Source: Acidisarcina sp. (GTDB lineage Bacteria; Acidobacteriota; Terriglobia; Terriglobales; Acidobacteriaceae). From it: DNA of 64,000 bases. Position 1 is the first letter of the stretch. The number at the start of each line of letters is the position of its first letter. Shown piece after piece: positions 49,813 through 59,381 of the stretch. The notes below the pieces were generated by a model. The model was not told the origin of the DNA. It worked only from the letters and a program-made list of their open reading frames with translations, and made no database searches. The stretch lies in contig DATLIY010000007.1 of the NCBI GenBank assembly GCA_035539175.1, forward strand, positions 434,001 through 498,000, given 5' to 3'. A program made the translations under genes and the position numbers.

Positions 49813-50994
49813 ATGCGCGTGCTGCAAATTATCAGCTCGGTAGCTGTGGGCCTGGGTGGCGTCCTGGAGAGCGTTCGAATGCTTTCTGAGGACTGGACGA
49901 AGTCTGGTCACCAGGTCGAAGTAGCCACCCTCGATCCCCCGGGCTTCGCGGATGCGCTCGCCTTTCCGGTGCGCGTGCATACACTGGGGCCATCGCGCAC
50001 CAAGTATGCGTATTCCAGCGCATTCTATCCATGGCTCCGCGAGCATCATCACGAGTACGACATCGTGCTGGTGCATGGCCTGTGGCAATATCACACTTTT
50101 GCCTCGTGGCGCGCACTACATGGTCAGGCGACGCCCTATACCGCCTTTACCCACGGTATGCTCGATCCCTATTTCAAACGGCGGTTTCCGCTCAAGCACC
50201 TGAAGAAGTGGTTGTTCTGGCCCTGGAGCGAATACCGCCTGCTGCGCGATGCCAAGGCAGTCATGTTCACCTGCGAGGAAGAGAAGGTGCTGGCTCGCCA
50301 GTCGTTCTTCCTTTATAAGGCGCATGAGCTGGTCGTGGGATTGGGCACAAAGCAGTCTCCCTTTCCTCTTCCGGCGGCGCGAGAGGCGTTTTTGAACCGC
50401 TTTCCGCAGCTTCGCGAGAAGCGCCTCTTGATTTTCATGGGCCGTCTGCATCCCAAAAAGGCCTGCGATCTCCTGCTCGAAGCCTTCAGCTCGACGTTGG
50501 CTGCGGACCCGTCATGGCAGCTTGTTATGGCAGGTCCCGATCTCGATGGATGGGGCCCAACGCTCCAGCAGCTTGCCAGCCAGCTCCAGATTCAGGATCG
50601 CGTGACCTGGACGGGAATGTTGCAGGGAGAGTTGAAGTGGGGTGCGCTGGCGGCCTCCGAGGTCTTCGCCCTGCCCTCGCACCAGGAGAACTTCGGCATT
50701 GTGGTTGCCGAGGCCCTGGCATGCGGCCTGCCGGTCCTGCTATCGGATCAGGTCAATATATGGCGCGAGGTCGAGTCCAGTCAGGCCGGGTTCGTGACCA
50801 CCGATACGCGCTCCGGCGTAGAAAAAGCGCTGACGCTGTGGAGCCGGCTCTCAGAGACCGAGCGGCTGGAGATGCGCAGTCGCTGCCTTCCCTGCTTCCA
50901 GAGGTATTTTGACATCCACACGGTCTCGGCATCTCTAATGCAGACGCTCGAAGGGATCGTGGATGCTTCCCGGACAATGCCGCAGTCTGTCTAG
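49813..50994 (+). CDS. GT4-family glycosyltransferase
   Basis: The 393-residue product is a GT-B retaining glycosyltransferase. The donor-binding half has LLIFMGRLHPKKACDLLLEAF, WQLVMAGPDLDGWG, VTWTGMLQGELKWGALAASEVFALPSHQENFGIVVAEALACGLPVLLSD with the conserved Glu pattern (E-N-F-G-I-V-V-x-E). The acceptor half starts MRVLQIISSVAVGLGG. It adds one sugar to the lipid-linked repeat unit; which sugar cannot be told. AGGA precedes the ATG by 6 bases. It starts 16 bases after the export gene and converges with fcl. Confidence 0.88.
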   Translation: MRVLQIISSVAVGLGGVLESVRMLSEDWTKSGHQVEVATLDPPGFADALAFPVRVHTLGPSRTKYAYSSAFYPWLREHHHEYDIVLVHGLWQYHTFASWRALHGQATPYTAFTHGMLDPYFKRRFPLKHLKKWLFWPWSEYRLLRDAKAVMFTCEEEKVLARQSFFLYKAHELVVGLGTKQSPFPLPAAREAFLNRFPQLREKRLLIFMGRLHPKKACDLLLEAFSSTLAADPSWQLVMAGPDLDGWGPTLQQLASQLQIQDRVTWTGMLQGELKWGALAASEVFALPSHQENFGIVVAEALACGLPVLLSDQVNIWREVESSQAGFVTTDTRSGVEKALTLWSRLSETERLEMRSRCLPCFQRYFDIHTVSASLMQTLEGIVDASRTMPQSV

Positions 50995-51072
50995 TTTTGA
51001 GTAGAATCCCCGCGCCGCCATTCCGCTAAGGAAGGCGACGCTTGAGGGGTTCCATATAGGCGCAACGGTAAT

Positions 51073-52038
51073 TTACATCGACACCAGTTGCAGCCTGGCC
51101 GACTCGTAGGTGCGCCGGATTCCATCTTCGAGGCTCGTCCTGGCATGCCAGCCGAGCTTGTGGATGCGGCCGCTATCCATCAGTTTGCGCGGAGTTCCAT
51201 CGGGGCGCGAGCTGTCGAATTCCAGCCTTCCGTTATATTCGAAAACCTTGCAGACCAGTTCGGCCAGTTCGCGGATGGTCAGGTCTTCTCCGGTGCCAAT
51301 GTTGATGAGCGGCGGCTCGTCTTCCTTGAGCAAGCTTCCGTATACATCGTCCGAAAGGTTCATCAGGAAGACACAAGCCTCGCCCAGATCCTCGCTATAG
51401 AGCATCTCGCGCCGCGGAGTGCCCGTTCCCCAGACGGTGATGCTCTCTGCACCGTGCGCCTTGGCCTCCACTACCTTGCGGATGAGAGCCGGCAGCACAT
51501 GCGAGTTCTTCAGGTCGAAGTTGTCTCCCGGCCCATAGAGATTGGTGGGCATGGCAGCGAGATACCGGGTGCCATACTGACGGTTGTAGGCCCAGCACAT
51601 CTCAATCCCCGCGATCTTGGCAAGCGCATAAGGGCGATTTGTTGGTTCCAGCGGCCCGGTCAACAGGTGCTCTTCCTTCATGGGTTGCGGGCACATCTTG
51701 GGATAGATGCAGCTCGACCCGAGAAAGAGCAGACGCTCCACACCCACGCGATAACTGGCATCGATTACGTTTGTCTGGATCAGCAGATTTTCACGAATGA
51801 AGTCCGCCGGATACGTATCATTGGCCAGAATGCCGCCGACCTTGGCAGCCGCGAGAAAGACATACTTCGGCTGTTCGCTCGCAAAGAATTCCTGCACAGC
51901 AGCAGCGTCGGTCAGGTCCAGTTCAGAGTGCGTGCGCAATAGCAGGTTGTGATAGTGCTGGCTCTCAAGCGCGCGACAAATCGCGGAGCCAACCAGACCT
52001 CGGTGTCCGGCAACATAGATTCGGCTATTCTTTTCCAA
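51073..52038 (-). CDS. fcl: GDP-L-fucose synthase
   Basis: This epimerase-reductase turns GDP-4-keto-6-deoxymannose into GDP-L-fucose. The 321-residue extended SDR has GHRGLVGSAICRAL (cofactor loop), AAAKVGGI, the active-site Ser-Cys region LFLGSSCIYPK, the catalytic YALAK in NRPYALAKIAGIEMCWAYN and TVWGTGTPRREMLYSEDLGEACV, all diagnostic. TTG 52038 has AGGAG 7 bases upstream. It follows gmd, which supplies its substrate, with a hairpin between. Confidence 0.95.
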   Translation of the reverse strand: MEKNSRIYVAGHRGLVGSAICRALESQHYHNLLLRTHSELDLTDAAAVQEFFASEQPKYVFLAAAKVGGILANDTYPADFIRENLLIQTNVIDASYRVGVERLLFLGSSCIYPKMCPQPMKEEHLLTGPLEPTNRPYALAKIAGIEMCWAYNRQYGTRYLAAMPTNLYGPGDNFDLKNSHVLPALIRKVVEAKAHGAESITVWGTGTPRREMLYSEDLGEACVFLMNLSDDVYGSLLKEDEPPLINIGTGEDLTIRELAELVCKVFEYNGRLEFDSSRPDGTPRKLMDSGRIHKLGWHARTSLEDGIRRTYESARLQLVSM

Positions 52039-52096
52039 CTCCCTGCTCCTTTAGGGCTCCGTCTGGCATTTCGCGGATCGCTGATTTCTATTCCGG

Positions 52097-52128
52097 TAGA
52101 GCGGCTTTCCTTAGGAAAGGCCGCTCTA
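52097..52128 (-). other. stem-loop between gmd and fcl
   Basis: TAGAGCGGC (52097-52105) plus TTTCC pair with GGAAA and GCCGCTCTA (52120-52128), with one bulged base and a 3-base loop. It lies 29 bases after the gmd stop. It could set the relative expression of the two genes. Confidence 0.5.
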
Positions 52129-52156
52129 CTCAGGAACCCGCGAAGTGACGGATCGT

Positions 52157-53242
52157 TTACGATTCGTGCTGCTCGAAGGCTGCGTAACCGTGCTTGCGGA
52201 CGAGCGCATCCCGCTCGGCGGACTTGAGATCTTCCGTCACCATCTCTTTGACGAGGGTGCGGAATTCGATCTTCGGAGCCCAGCCCAGTTCCTTGTGTGC
52301 CTTGGAGGCATCGCCAAGCAATGTGGAAACTTCAGCGGGGCGGAAATAGCGCGGATCGACCGCCACAATCACGTTCCCCTTGTCATCCGTGGCCGTCTCG
52401 TCTACCCCTGAACCCTGCCAGGTTATAGCAATCCCGAGGTTCTCCGCAGCCAGCGTGACAAAGTCGCGAACGCTGTACTGAACTCCGGTCGCAATCACGT
52501 AATCGCGAGCCTCTTTCTGCTGCAGCATCATCCACTGCATCTCGACGTAGTCGCGGGCATGTCCCCAGTCGCGCAGCGAGTCAAGGTTGCCCAGGTAGAG
52601 GCGCTTCTGCAACCCCAGCTTGATGCGAGCCATCGCCCGGGTAATCTTGCGCGTCACGAAGGTCTCACCCCGCAGCGGCGACTCGTGGTTGAAGAGGATG
52701 CCGTTGCAGGCATACATGCCATAGGATTCGCGGTAATTCACCGTAATCCAGTAGGCATAGAGCTTCGCCACTCCATAGGGAGAGCGCGGATAGAAGGGCG
52801 TCGTCTCCTTCTGCGGCGTCTCCTGCACCAGACCGTACAACTCCGACGTAGACGCCTGGTAGAAGCGGGTCTTGCCGCCCAGCTTCAGGATTCGCATCGC
52901 TTCCAGCAGCCGCAGCGTGCCCAGCGCATCCGAGTTCGCCGTGTACTCAGGCTCTTCAAAAGACACCTGCACGTGGCTCTGGGCAGCGAGGTTATAGATC
53001 TCATCGGGCTGCACTTTTTCGACGGTGTGGATCAGGCTCGAAGAGTCCGTTAGATCGCCATAGTGCAGGAAGAGCCTCTTCGACTCCTCATGCGGATCCG
53101 TATAGAGATGATCGATGCGATTGGTATTGATCAGGGACGTCCGCCGTTTAATGCCGTGGACCTCATATCCCTTCTTCAGCAAAAACTCCGCAAGATAAGC
53201 ACCATCCTGTCCTGTAATTCCCGTAATCAGGGCTTTCTTCAA
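52157..53242 (-). CDS. gmd: GDP-mannose 4,6-dehydratase
   Basis: Gmd makes GDP-4-keto-6-deoxymannose, the first step to GDP-L-fucose. The 361-residue SDR has [47 protein letters not shown], the STSELYG catalytic region, [21 protein letters not shown], and [17 protein letters not shown], all highly typical. The start is TTG 53242 (MKKALITG) with AGGAG about 9 bases upstream. It is slightly upstream of fcl in the same direction. Confidence 0.97.
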   Translation of the reverse strand: MKKALITGITGQDGAYLAEFLLKKGYEVHGIKRRTSLINTNRIDHLYTDPHEESKRLFLHYGDLTDSSSLIHTVEKVQPDEIYNLAAQSHVQVSFEEPEYTANSDALGTLRLLEAMRILKLGGKTRFYQASTSELYGLVQETPQKETTPFYPRSPYGVAKLYAYWITVNYRESYGMYACNGILFNHESPLRGETFVTRKITRAMARIKLGLQKRLYLGNLDSLRDWGHARDYVEMQWMMLQQKEARDYVIATGVQYSVRDFVTLAAENLGIAITWQGSGVDETATDDKGNVIVAVDPRYFRPAEVSTLLGDASKAHKELGWAPKIEFRTLVKEMVTEDLKSAERDALVRKHGYAAFEQHES

Positions 53243-53267
53243 GCTTCACCACTCCTATTTTGTTATG

Positions 53268-53279
53268 TTTGCATGCAAA
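53268..53279. promoter_or_regulatory. 12-bp palindrome upstream of gmd
   Basis: TTTGCATGCAAA is a perfect palindrome 26 bases before the gmd start and could be an operator. No matching regulator is known in the window. Confidence 0.3.
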
Positions 53280-53401
53280 ACATGACCGGTATCGTGCCTG
53301 CTAATAGTGCAAGCGACTCGGTGCTCGCCTTATTTTAGGCCAAGCATTTGAAATTAGATGCAATCCGCCAGCCGGCAGACGTTTTTCACGCCAGATGTTG
53401 C

Positions 53402-53447
53402 GCATAAATTATTGAACATAATGCGCATGAATTGTTGAGCATAAATC
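53402..53447. repeat. two-copy 23-bp tandem repeat
   Basis: Two adjacent 23-base units beginning GCATAAATTATTGA and GCATGAATTGTTGA match at 18 of 23 positions. They lie 7 bases beyond the stop of the acetyltransferase gene and about 160 bases upstream of gmd, in unusually AT-rich sequence. Confidence 0.6.
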
Positions 53448-53453
53448 GTCCGG

Positions 53454-54146
53454 CTATTCCATCTTCGTCCTCAGCTCACGAGGTTTGATCGGGCGGCATG
53501 GATTGCCGGCACACACCATCCACTCCGGCATGTCTCTGGTGACCACGGAGAAGGCGCCAATCACGGCTCCATCGCCCAGGGTCACGCCGGGGCCCACGAA
53601 TGCCCCTGCGGCAACCCAGACGCTCGATCCGATGCGGATTGGCTTGGAATACAGAGGAAAGCTGGTGTCCGTGTAGTCATGGGTTGCCGAACAGAGATAG
53701 GTTCTTTGCGAGATGACGGAGTTGGAGCCGATATCAATCGGCGCAAGGTTGTACACCTCAACCGAATCTCCCAGCACAGCATAGTCGCCCATGACAAGAT
53801 TCCAGGGCTCCCACACTCTTACGCCACAGTTGACGCGGCAATTGCGGCCGATCTTTGCCCCGAAGAGCCGTAACAGCGCGATGCGAAATTTCGTCAGTGC
53901 GCGAGGCGTCGCCGACCAGAAAGGAAGCTGGAAGCATGCCCACAGGCCGCGTTTCACAAGATAGCTGAAGGGCCGGGGATGACGATAGCTCGCGAGATCG
54001 ATTGCCGCTGTTCCAGAATCCAATCTTTCCTGCGTCATGAACCCCCGCTTCGCCGCGTTCGCGTCCTCTGATGGTACTGGAGACTGCCCGGAGCGCTCAA
54101 GGTTTAGAATCGTCATGCTGTTTTCGATGCGTCTCTCAATCCACAC
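53454..54146 (-). CDS. WcaF-like hexapeptide-repeat O-acetyltransferase
   Basis: The 230-residue product has a left-handed beta-helix: GAKIGRNCRVNCGVRVWEPWNLVMGDYAVLGDSVEVYNLAPIDIGSNSVISQRTYLCSATHDYTD, with the catalytic His in ATHDY, then IRIGSSVWVAAGAFVGPGVTLGDGAVIGAFSVVT. This pattern is that of WcaF/NodL-type acetyltransferases, which put acetyl groups on sugars of the exopolysaccharide. GTG 54146 has AGGAG 4 bases upstream; ATGs at 54116 and 54038 are alternatives. It is divergent from a glycosyltransferase gene 14 bases away, leaving no room for two ordinary promoters. Confidence 0.88.
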   Translation of the reverse strand: MWIERRIENSMTILNLERSGQSPVPSEDANAAKRGFMTQERLDSGTAAIDLASYRHPRPFSYLVKRGLWACFQLPFWSATPRALTKFRIALLRLFGAKIGRNCRVNCGVRVWEPWNLVMGDYAVLGDSVEVYNLAPIDIGSNSVISQRTYLCSATHDYTDTSFPLYSKPIRIGSSVWVAAGAFVGPGVTLGDGAVIGAFSVVTRDMPEWMVCAGNPCRPIKPRELRTKME

Positions 54147-54160
54147 GGAGCTCCTGCTGA

Positions 54161-55003
54161 ATGGTTTCGGTGTTCATCCCCACCAAGAATGAAGAGAAAG
54201 ATCTGCCTGGGTGCCTGCAGTCCGTAGCGTGGAGCGACGATATCCACGTCTATGACTCCAACAGCACAGACAGCACCGTAAAGATTGCCGAGGCCGCGGG
54301 AGCCAGGGTCACGGTGCGTCCAGCGCAGGACCCCCAATATTTCGGCGGAGACGAATCGGTTCATAAGAACTGGGCCCTCAGGAACATTGCCTTCAAATAC
54401 CCCTGGGTGCTGCATCTGGATGCCGATGAGCGCACCACGCCAGAGCTTGTCGCGAATGTGCTGCAAGCCGTCAAAGATCCGGGCGGGCACGTGGCGTTTC
54501 AGATCCAGCGCCGCGACTTTTTCCTGGGGACCTGGCTGAAGCACGTGCAAGCATCGCCATACTATCTGCGCCTCTTTCGCCCAGAAAAACTGCACTATGA
54601 GAGACGCATCAATCCTGTCTCGGTGGTGGATGGGTCGTCGGGCACGCTGGGCGGATTTCTCGATCACTACCCCTTCAGCAAAGGGCTGAGCCATTGGGTG
54701 AATCGGCATAACGCCTACTCCACAATGGAGGCGCAACAGATCATCGAGAATCGTAAGGCCAACCGGCCCTTCAGCCTGAAAGCGGCATTTACCGAGACGA
54801 ACTTTCACGAGAGGCGCTTCCACCAGAAGGAGCTGTTCTACCGCTTACCCGCACGCCCTCTCATCAAATTCGCCATCCTCTACTTTGGAAAGCGCGGATT
54901 GCTCGATGGAAAAGCCGGCTTTACCTACGCGGTATTGCAGTCTTTTTACGAGTACATGATCGTTCTCAAGACCCAGGAACTGGAAACGAAACAAACATCG
55001 TGA
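54161..55003 (+). CDS. GT2-family glycosyltransferase
   Basis: The 280-residue GT-A enzyme has VSVFIPTKNEEKDLPGCLQSV, the DSNSTDSTVKIAEAAGA nucleotide strand, WVLHLDADERTTPELV (DxD metal site) and HYPFSKGLSHWVNRHNAYS. It resembles the WaaE/KdtX-like branch that adds sugars to lipopolysaccharide or polysaccharide cores. No membrane segment is evident except a C-terminal amphipathic region. It belongs to the polysaccharide cluster. Confidence 0.88.
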   Translation: MVSVFIPTKNEEKDLPGCLQSVAWSDDIHVYDSNSTDSTVKIAEAAGARVTVRPAQDPQYFGGDESVHKNWALRNIAFKYPWVLHLDADERTTPELVANVLQAVKDPGGHVAFQIQRRDFFLGTWLKHVQASPYYLRLFRPEKLHYERRINPVSVVDGSSGTLGGFLDHYPFSKGLSHWVNRHNAYSTMEAQQIIENRKANRPFSLKAAFTETNFHERRFHQKELFYRLPARPLIKFAILYFGKRGLLDGKAGFTYAVLQSFYEYMIVLKTQELETKQTS

Positions 55004-55114
55004 CGACATGCATCTAACCGATCACCGGCAGTAGATTAATTCGTAACCCAGCCTGTGCGATATTAGTTAACGGCGGCGTTGCGTGCCTGGTAGGGAAACG
55101 GAGAAGTGTGAGGA

Positions 55115-55915
55115 ATGAAATTCAGCATCGTGACACTGGCTTTCCGGCAGCGCGAGTTTCTGCAGGAGGCAATGGACTCGATTCTCAATCAGGATTATCC
55201 AGAGATTGAGTACATCGTCGTCGAACCGGGTTCGAATGACGGCAGCCGGGAACTTATCGAGGGATATGGCGACAAGATCGCGCACAAGGTCTTCGAACCC
55301 GATCGCGGTGCGGCAGACGGGCTAAATAAGGGATTCGCACGTGCAACAGGAGATATCTTCGGCTTCCTGAACGGAGATGACCTGCTGCTGCCCGGTGCTC
55401 TGCGCAAGGTCGCGGACTTCTGGCAGAGCCACCCGGAGTACGACATTCTGATGGGCGACGGCTTCATCGCAGACCATGCAGGAAAACCCGTCCGGCGGGT
55501 AAAAGCTACAGCCTTTACCCCATCGAGGTTTATCTATGGCGGCGCTACGTGGCTGCAGCAATCCACCTTCTTTCGCCGCAAAGCCTTTGAGGCTGTAGGA
55601 GGATTTAATCTGCAAAACCGTTCCTGCTGGGATGGCGAACTCTTTGTGAATATGGTGGCGAAGGGATTTCGGGTCGGATTCCTGCACGAAGACCTCAGCA
55701 TTTTTCGCATCCACGGAGCATCGATTACAGGCTCAAGGAGTGCGGAGCAGATCTATGCAGCGGATACGGCACGCATCTTCCGCCAGCTTCGGGGGCGAGA
55801 CCGCCGCCAGAGCGATGCCCTCCTCAGCCTGTGGTACAGGGCAGAGCGATTTCTGCGAGATCCTGGGGAACTGGTCCATACCCTGCGCTATCGCATTCAG
55901 GGGAGGCCCCAGTGA
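55115..55915 (+). CDS. GT2-family glycosyltransferase
   Basis: The 266-residue GT-A enzyme begins KFSIVTLAFRQREFLQEAMDSILNQDYPEIEYIVVEPGSNDGS and has GFLNGDDLLLPGAL (DD metal-site region) and CWDGELFVNMVAKG (the acceptor-side Asp-Glu). It resembles WcaA/EpsJ-type polysaccharide glycosyltransferases. Its stop overlaps the next gene as GTGA, so the two are coupled. The donor sugar is unknown. Confidence 0.88.
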   Translation: MKFSIVTLAFRQREFLQEAMDSILNQDYPEIEYIVVEPGSNDGSRELIEGYGDKIAHKVFEPDRGAADGLNKGFARATGDIFGFLNGDDLLLPGALRKVADFWQSHPEYDILMGDGFIADHAGKPVRRVKATAFTPSRFIYGGATWLQQSTFFRRKAFEAVGGFNLQNRSCWDGELFVNMVAKGFRVGFLHEDLSIFRIHGASITGSRSAEQIYAADTARIFRQLRGRDRRQSDALLSLWYRAERFLRDPGELVHTLRYRIQGRPQ

Positions 55916-56988
55916 GAGTTGCGGTACTTTGGACCGGCCTCTCCGGCTATCTGAACGCCTGCCTGCGAGAGTTGGCCAGCCGTCCAGGAGTGGAGCTCTT
56001 TGTAGCGCATGAAGCGACCAGCAGCGAGGCTCCGTACGAAGAAGGACTTTTCGCCTGGATGAAGAACGAGGTGGTATGGCGGGACGAGCGCGACTTCGAC
56101 CGCCTGCACACCCGGCTGGAAGCCTTCTCTCCAGATGTGGTTGTCGTGGCGGGCTGGCACGTTCCCATCTACCGCCGTATTATGAAGCCGCTCAAGGGGC
56201 GCTGTCTGCGCCTGATGACTATGGACAATTACTGGAAAGGAACCCTGCGGCAGCGGCTGGGGACAATCGTCTCGGCCCGGTATGTACTGCCGATGGCAGA
56301 CGCAGCCTGGGTTCCCGGCCATCATCAGGCGAATTTTGCCCGCAGGCTGGGCTTCCCTCTCAGCAACATCCTGCTCGGTTCGCTCTCCTGCGAGCAACCG
56401 GAGTTCGCCGCCGTATACCAGAAGAGGATGGAGCGCGGAACCCCGCTGCCCCATGCCTTCATTTTTGTCGGCAGACTGATTGAAGCAAAAGGGATTGTGA
56501 CTCTGGCGCAAGCCTACGAAAGATACCGGCAGACAACTCAGGACCCCTGGCCGCTCATCGTATGCGGAGTTGGCCCATTGCAGTCGTTGCTTGCAGATAA
56601 GTCCGGCATCCAGTTGAAGGGATTCGTTCAGCCCGCGGACCTTCCCCAGCAGATGGCAAACGCCGGATGCCTGCTGCTGCCGAGCATCTTCGAGCCCTGG
56701 GCACTGGTGGTCAATGAGGCCACCGCTGCAGGATTGATTCTTGTCGCCACCCAAAACGTCGGAGCAGTTCCCCATCTGGTGCACAACTACTACAACGGTT
56801 TTGTTGTGAATGCCGGCGACGTTGCCAATCTGGCGGAAGTGATGAACCGGGTCAGCAATATGGACTCGAAAAGGCAGGAGCGGATGTCGCGGGCCAGCCA
56901 CGAACTCTCCTGCCAATACACCCCGGCCCGGTGGGCAGATTCATTGCTGGAGTTTGCGCTCGATCGCAGGGTTGGTCAAGGATGTTGA
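55912..56988 (+). CDS. GT4-family glycosyltransferase
   Basis: The 358-residue GT-B enzyme starts at GTG 55912, overlapping the previous stop as GTGA, with GGGAGG 5 bases upstream. Its donor domain has FIFVGRLIEAKGIVTLAQAY, LIVCGVGPLQSLL, FVQPADLPQQMANAGCLLLPSIFEPWALVVNEATAAGL (E-x7-E type) and VNAGDVANLAEVM. The first half has VVVAGWHVPIYRRIM. It adds a sugar to the repeat unit. The coupling with the GT2 gene suggests successive steps. Confidence 0.87.
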   Translation: MRVAVLWTGLSGYLNACLRELASRPGVELFVAHEATSSEAPYEEGLFAWMKNEVVWRDERDFDRLHTRLEAFSPDVVVVAGWHVPIYRRIMKPLKGRCLRLMTMDNYWKGTLRQRLGTIVSARYVLPMADAAWVPGHHQANFARRLGFPLSNILLGSLSCEQPEFAAVYQKRMERGTPLPHAFIFVGRLIEAKGIVTLAQAYERYRQTTQDPWPLIVCGVGPLQSLLADKSGIQLKGFVQPADLPQQMANAGCLLLPSIFEPWALVVNEATAAGLILVATQNVGAVPHLVHNYYNGFVVNAGDVANLAEVMNRVSNMDSKRQERMSRASHELSCQYTPARWADSLLEFALDRRVGQGC

Positions 56989-57175
56989 CTACCCATATAA
57001 TGAGATATGTTTACATGGGAAAACCCTCTTCGGCTGAGGTCTACCTCGTACTTAGTAGCAAATTCTTCGAATTGCAGTCTGCGAAGCTGAACCATTTAGA
57101 TATGGGCTATTTCCTTCCCTCTATCTCCGACCACAGCACTGTATCTACTCAAGGCAATCGGGGTTTTTCAGCAGA

Positions 57176-59371
57176 ATGATTCAATATCCTGATCAAACTT
57201 CTAGCGTTGCTGAGCCCGTTTCTGCTGGCTATGGCGACGGTGGTCCATGGATGCCGGCGGCAGGCCGGGAGATTTCGCTCGCCAGCCTGCTGCGTGTTGC
57301 CAAGAAATATCTATGGGTGGTGGCGGTTTGTACGCTGGTGGGCATAGGGATCGCCGCCTACAAAAATGCACGCAGCACTCCCATCTATCGTGCGGCTGCA
57401 CAGATCCAGCTAACCCAGGATAGCGCCAACCAGTTCAGGCTCGATCAGACGGGTGGGGGCGACTCCTACATCGATTCGGCGCGTCTGGAAACGGAGATTC
57501 AGATTCTCCGCAGCTCGACCCTGGCGCTGGAAACGATTCAATCGCTGAACCTCGACCAGAACAATGATTTCGCGCCGCATCCGCCGGGCCGCGCCTGGGA
57601 TTTATCGAAAAGGCTGGACCGTCACGCTCTTATCTCCACCTTTCAGGCGGGACTGACTGCCACGCGCTCCGGACATACCAATATTCTGGAGATCAGCTTT
57701 TTGTCTCCGAACCCGGCGCTGGCGGCCCAGATTTGTAACAGGCTTATCGACAATTACGTCGAGCACAACTTCAAAGACAATTACCAGGCCACGGAGCAGG
57801 TCTCGAAATGGCTGCAGGCGCAGCTAGGAGAGTTACAGCGCCGTTTGCAGGCGAGCCAGGAACACATGCTCTCCATGCAAAACCAGATTGGCATTGTTGG
57901 AATCGATCAGACGCAGAGCATCGCCCTCGCACGGCTGGAAGGATTGAACAACGATCTAACCAAGGTCGAATCCGACCGAATGATGCAGGAAGCTCGCCTG
58001 ATCGCGATGAAGAGCTCTTCGCCCGCTGTTCTGGATACCTTGAGCAACGATCAAGTCATTTCTCAGCTTCGCGCGCGCAGAACGCAGCTGGCAGATGAAT
58101 ACTCGGCCATGCATGCCAAATATGGTGACGCCAACCCGCGCATCGTCTCGCTCCGCGCCGAGATGGCGCAGGTTGACCAGGCCATACGCGATTCGGAAAA
58201 CACCATCCTGAAGCATGCCGAGAAGGAAGTTGAAGCTTCCTCCCGGAATGAAGCCAACCTGAAGGCGCAACTCGATGCCGAGAAGCAGCGCGCCTACGAC
58301 ACCAACTCAAAAGTCGTGGAGTACTCGCTCGCCCGCCGGGAATACGAGTCGAACCGCACCCTTTATGACCAGTTAGAGCAGCGCCTCCAGGAAGCAGGCA
58401 TCATCGCCGGCTTGCACTCTACAAGTATCCGCATGATCGATCCAGCCGATACTCCGGACTATCCCAGCAGCCCGCGCAAGACCTTTAACTTGGGCGTTGG
58501 ATTTCTAGGCGGATTCATGGTTGGTGTTTTGTTGTCGCTGCTGATCTACGCGCTCGACACGAATATCAAGTCGCTCTCCGACGTGGAAGAAAAGCTGGGG
58601 CTGCCGTTGCTGGGCGTGATCCCGGCCGCCGAGGGCAAAGACATTCTTCCCGACGCATTCACCGCAAGTGCGACGTCCGGCGTCGAATCAGGATGGTCCC
58701 AGGTCGCCGAATCCTATCGCGCCTTGCGGACTTCCCTGCTGCTGTCGCGGCCCGGCAGTCCGCCCAAGGTCATCCTGGTCACCAGCTCAAAGCCCGCCGA
58801 AGGCAAGACCTCGGTGGCCACCCTCTCCGCTATCATTCTCGCGTTGAGCGGAGCCCGCGTGTTGCTGATCGATGCCGATCTGCGACGCCCCTCGGTTCAT
58901 ACGCGGTTCAAGATTGCGAACCGTGTCGGTCTCTCCTCCATATTGAGTGGCAAGATCGCGCCTGAAGAGGCCCTCTACCAGTATCCCAAAATTCCTTCTC
59001 TGCAGATCCTCCCGGCGGGTCCCATTGCTCCCATGCCAGCCGAATTGCTCGGGGCCAGAGAGATGCACAATCTCGTCGACTCCATGCGCTCGCAATATGA
59101 TTTCATCGTGATTGATACGCCGCCCATCCTGACCGTGGCGGATGCGATGATTCTTGTACCTCTCAGCGATGGCGTGGCATTAGTCCTGCGCTATGGCGAA
59201 ACTACTTCGAACGTTGCCGTGCGAGGCCGCGATCTGCTCCTCCGGTCTGGCGCCAACTTGCTGGGAACCGTCCTGAATGCCGTGGACTACAAGTCCCCCG
59301 ACTATGCTGAGTACTACGGACGCTCCTACAACGATTACTACACCTATCGCGGTGAGCAAAACGAGCAATAG
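57176..59371 (+). CDS. Wzc-like polysaccharide co-polymerase with tyrosine autokinase (BY-kinase)
   Basis: The 731-residue product has an N-terminal Wzz domain with two membrane segments (YLWVVAVCTLVGIGIAAY near 45-62 and FNLGVGFLGGFMVGVLLSLLIYAL near 442-462) flanking a coiled-coil periplasmic region, then a cytoplasmic BY-kinase: Walker A SSKPAEGKTSVAT (about 538-550), Walker A' LLIDADLRRPSVH (about 563-575), Walker B FIVIDTPPILTVADAM. The tail has a cluster of tyrosines (DYAEYYGRSYNDYYTYRG) for autophosphorylation. It controls chain length and export with the Wza-like channel. No SD is evident; it follows a 187-base gap. Confidence 0.94.
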   Translation: MIQYPDQTSSVAEPVSAGYGDGGPWMPAAGREISLASLLRVAKKYLWVVAVCTLVGIGIAAYKNARSTPIYRAAAQIQLTQDSANQFRLDQTGGGDSYIDSARLETEIQILRSSTLALETIQSLNLDQNNDFAPHPPGRAWDLSKRLDRHALISTFQAGLTATRSGHTNILEISFLSPNPALAAQICNRLIDNYVEHNFKDNYQATEQVSKWLQAQLGELQRRLQASQEHMLSMQNQIGIVGIDQTQSIALARLEGLNNDLTKVESDRMMQEARLIAMKSSSPAVLDTLSNDQVISQLRARRTQLADEYSAMHAKYGDANPRIVSLRAEMAQVDQAIRDSENTILKHAEKEVEASSRNEANLKAQLDAEKQRAYDTNSKVVEYSLARREYESNRTLYDQLEQRLQEAGIIAGLHSTSIRMIDPADTPDYPSSPRKTFNLGVGFLGGFMVGVLLSLLIYALDTNIKSLSDVEEKLGLPLLGVIPAAEGKDILPDAFTASATSGVESGWSQVAESYRALRTSLLLSRPGSPPKVILVTSSKPAEGKTSVATLSAIILALSGARVLLIDADLRRPSVHTRFKIANRVGLSSILSGKIAPEEALYQYPKIPSLQILPAGPIAPMPAELLGAREMHNLVDSMRSQYDFIVIDTPPILTVADAMILVPLSDGVALVLRYGETTSNVAVRGRDLLLRSGANLLGTVLNAVDYKSPDYAEYYGRSYNDYYTYRGEQNEQ

Positions 59372-59381
59372 AGTCTCGACA

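Noticed and set aside
48955-50094. A 379-codon minus-strand frame across the Wza-like and GT4 genes
   Set aside because: It spans two real genes and their junction, with no recognisable content.
56989-57175. Small open frame (56931-57179) before the BY-kinase gene
   Set aside because: It overlaps the GT4 3' end out of frame, has no SD and no conserved-looking content.
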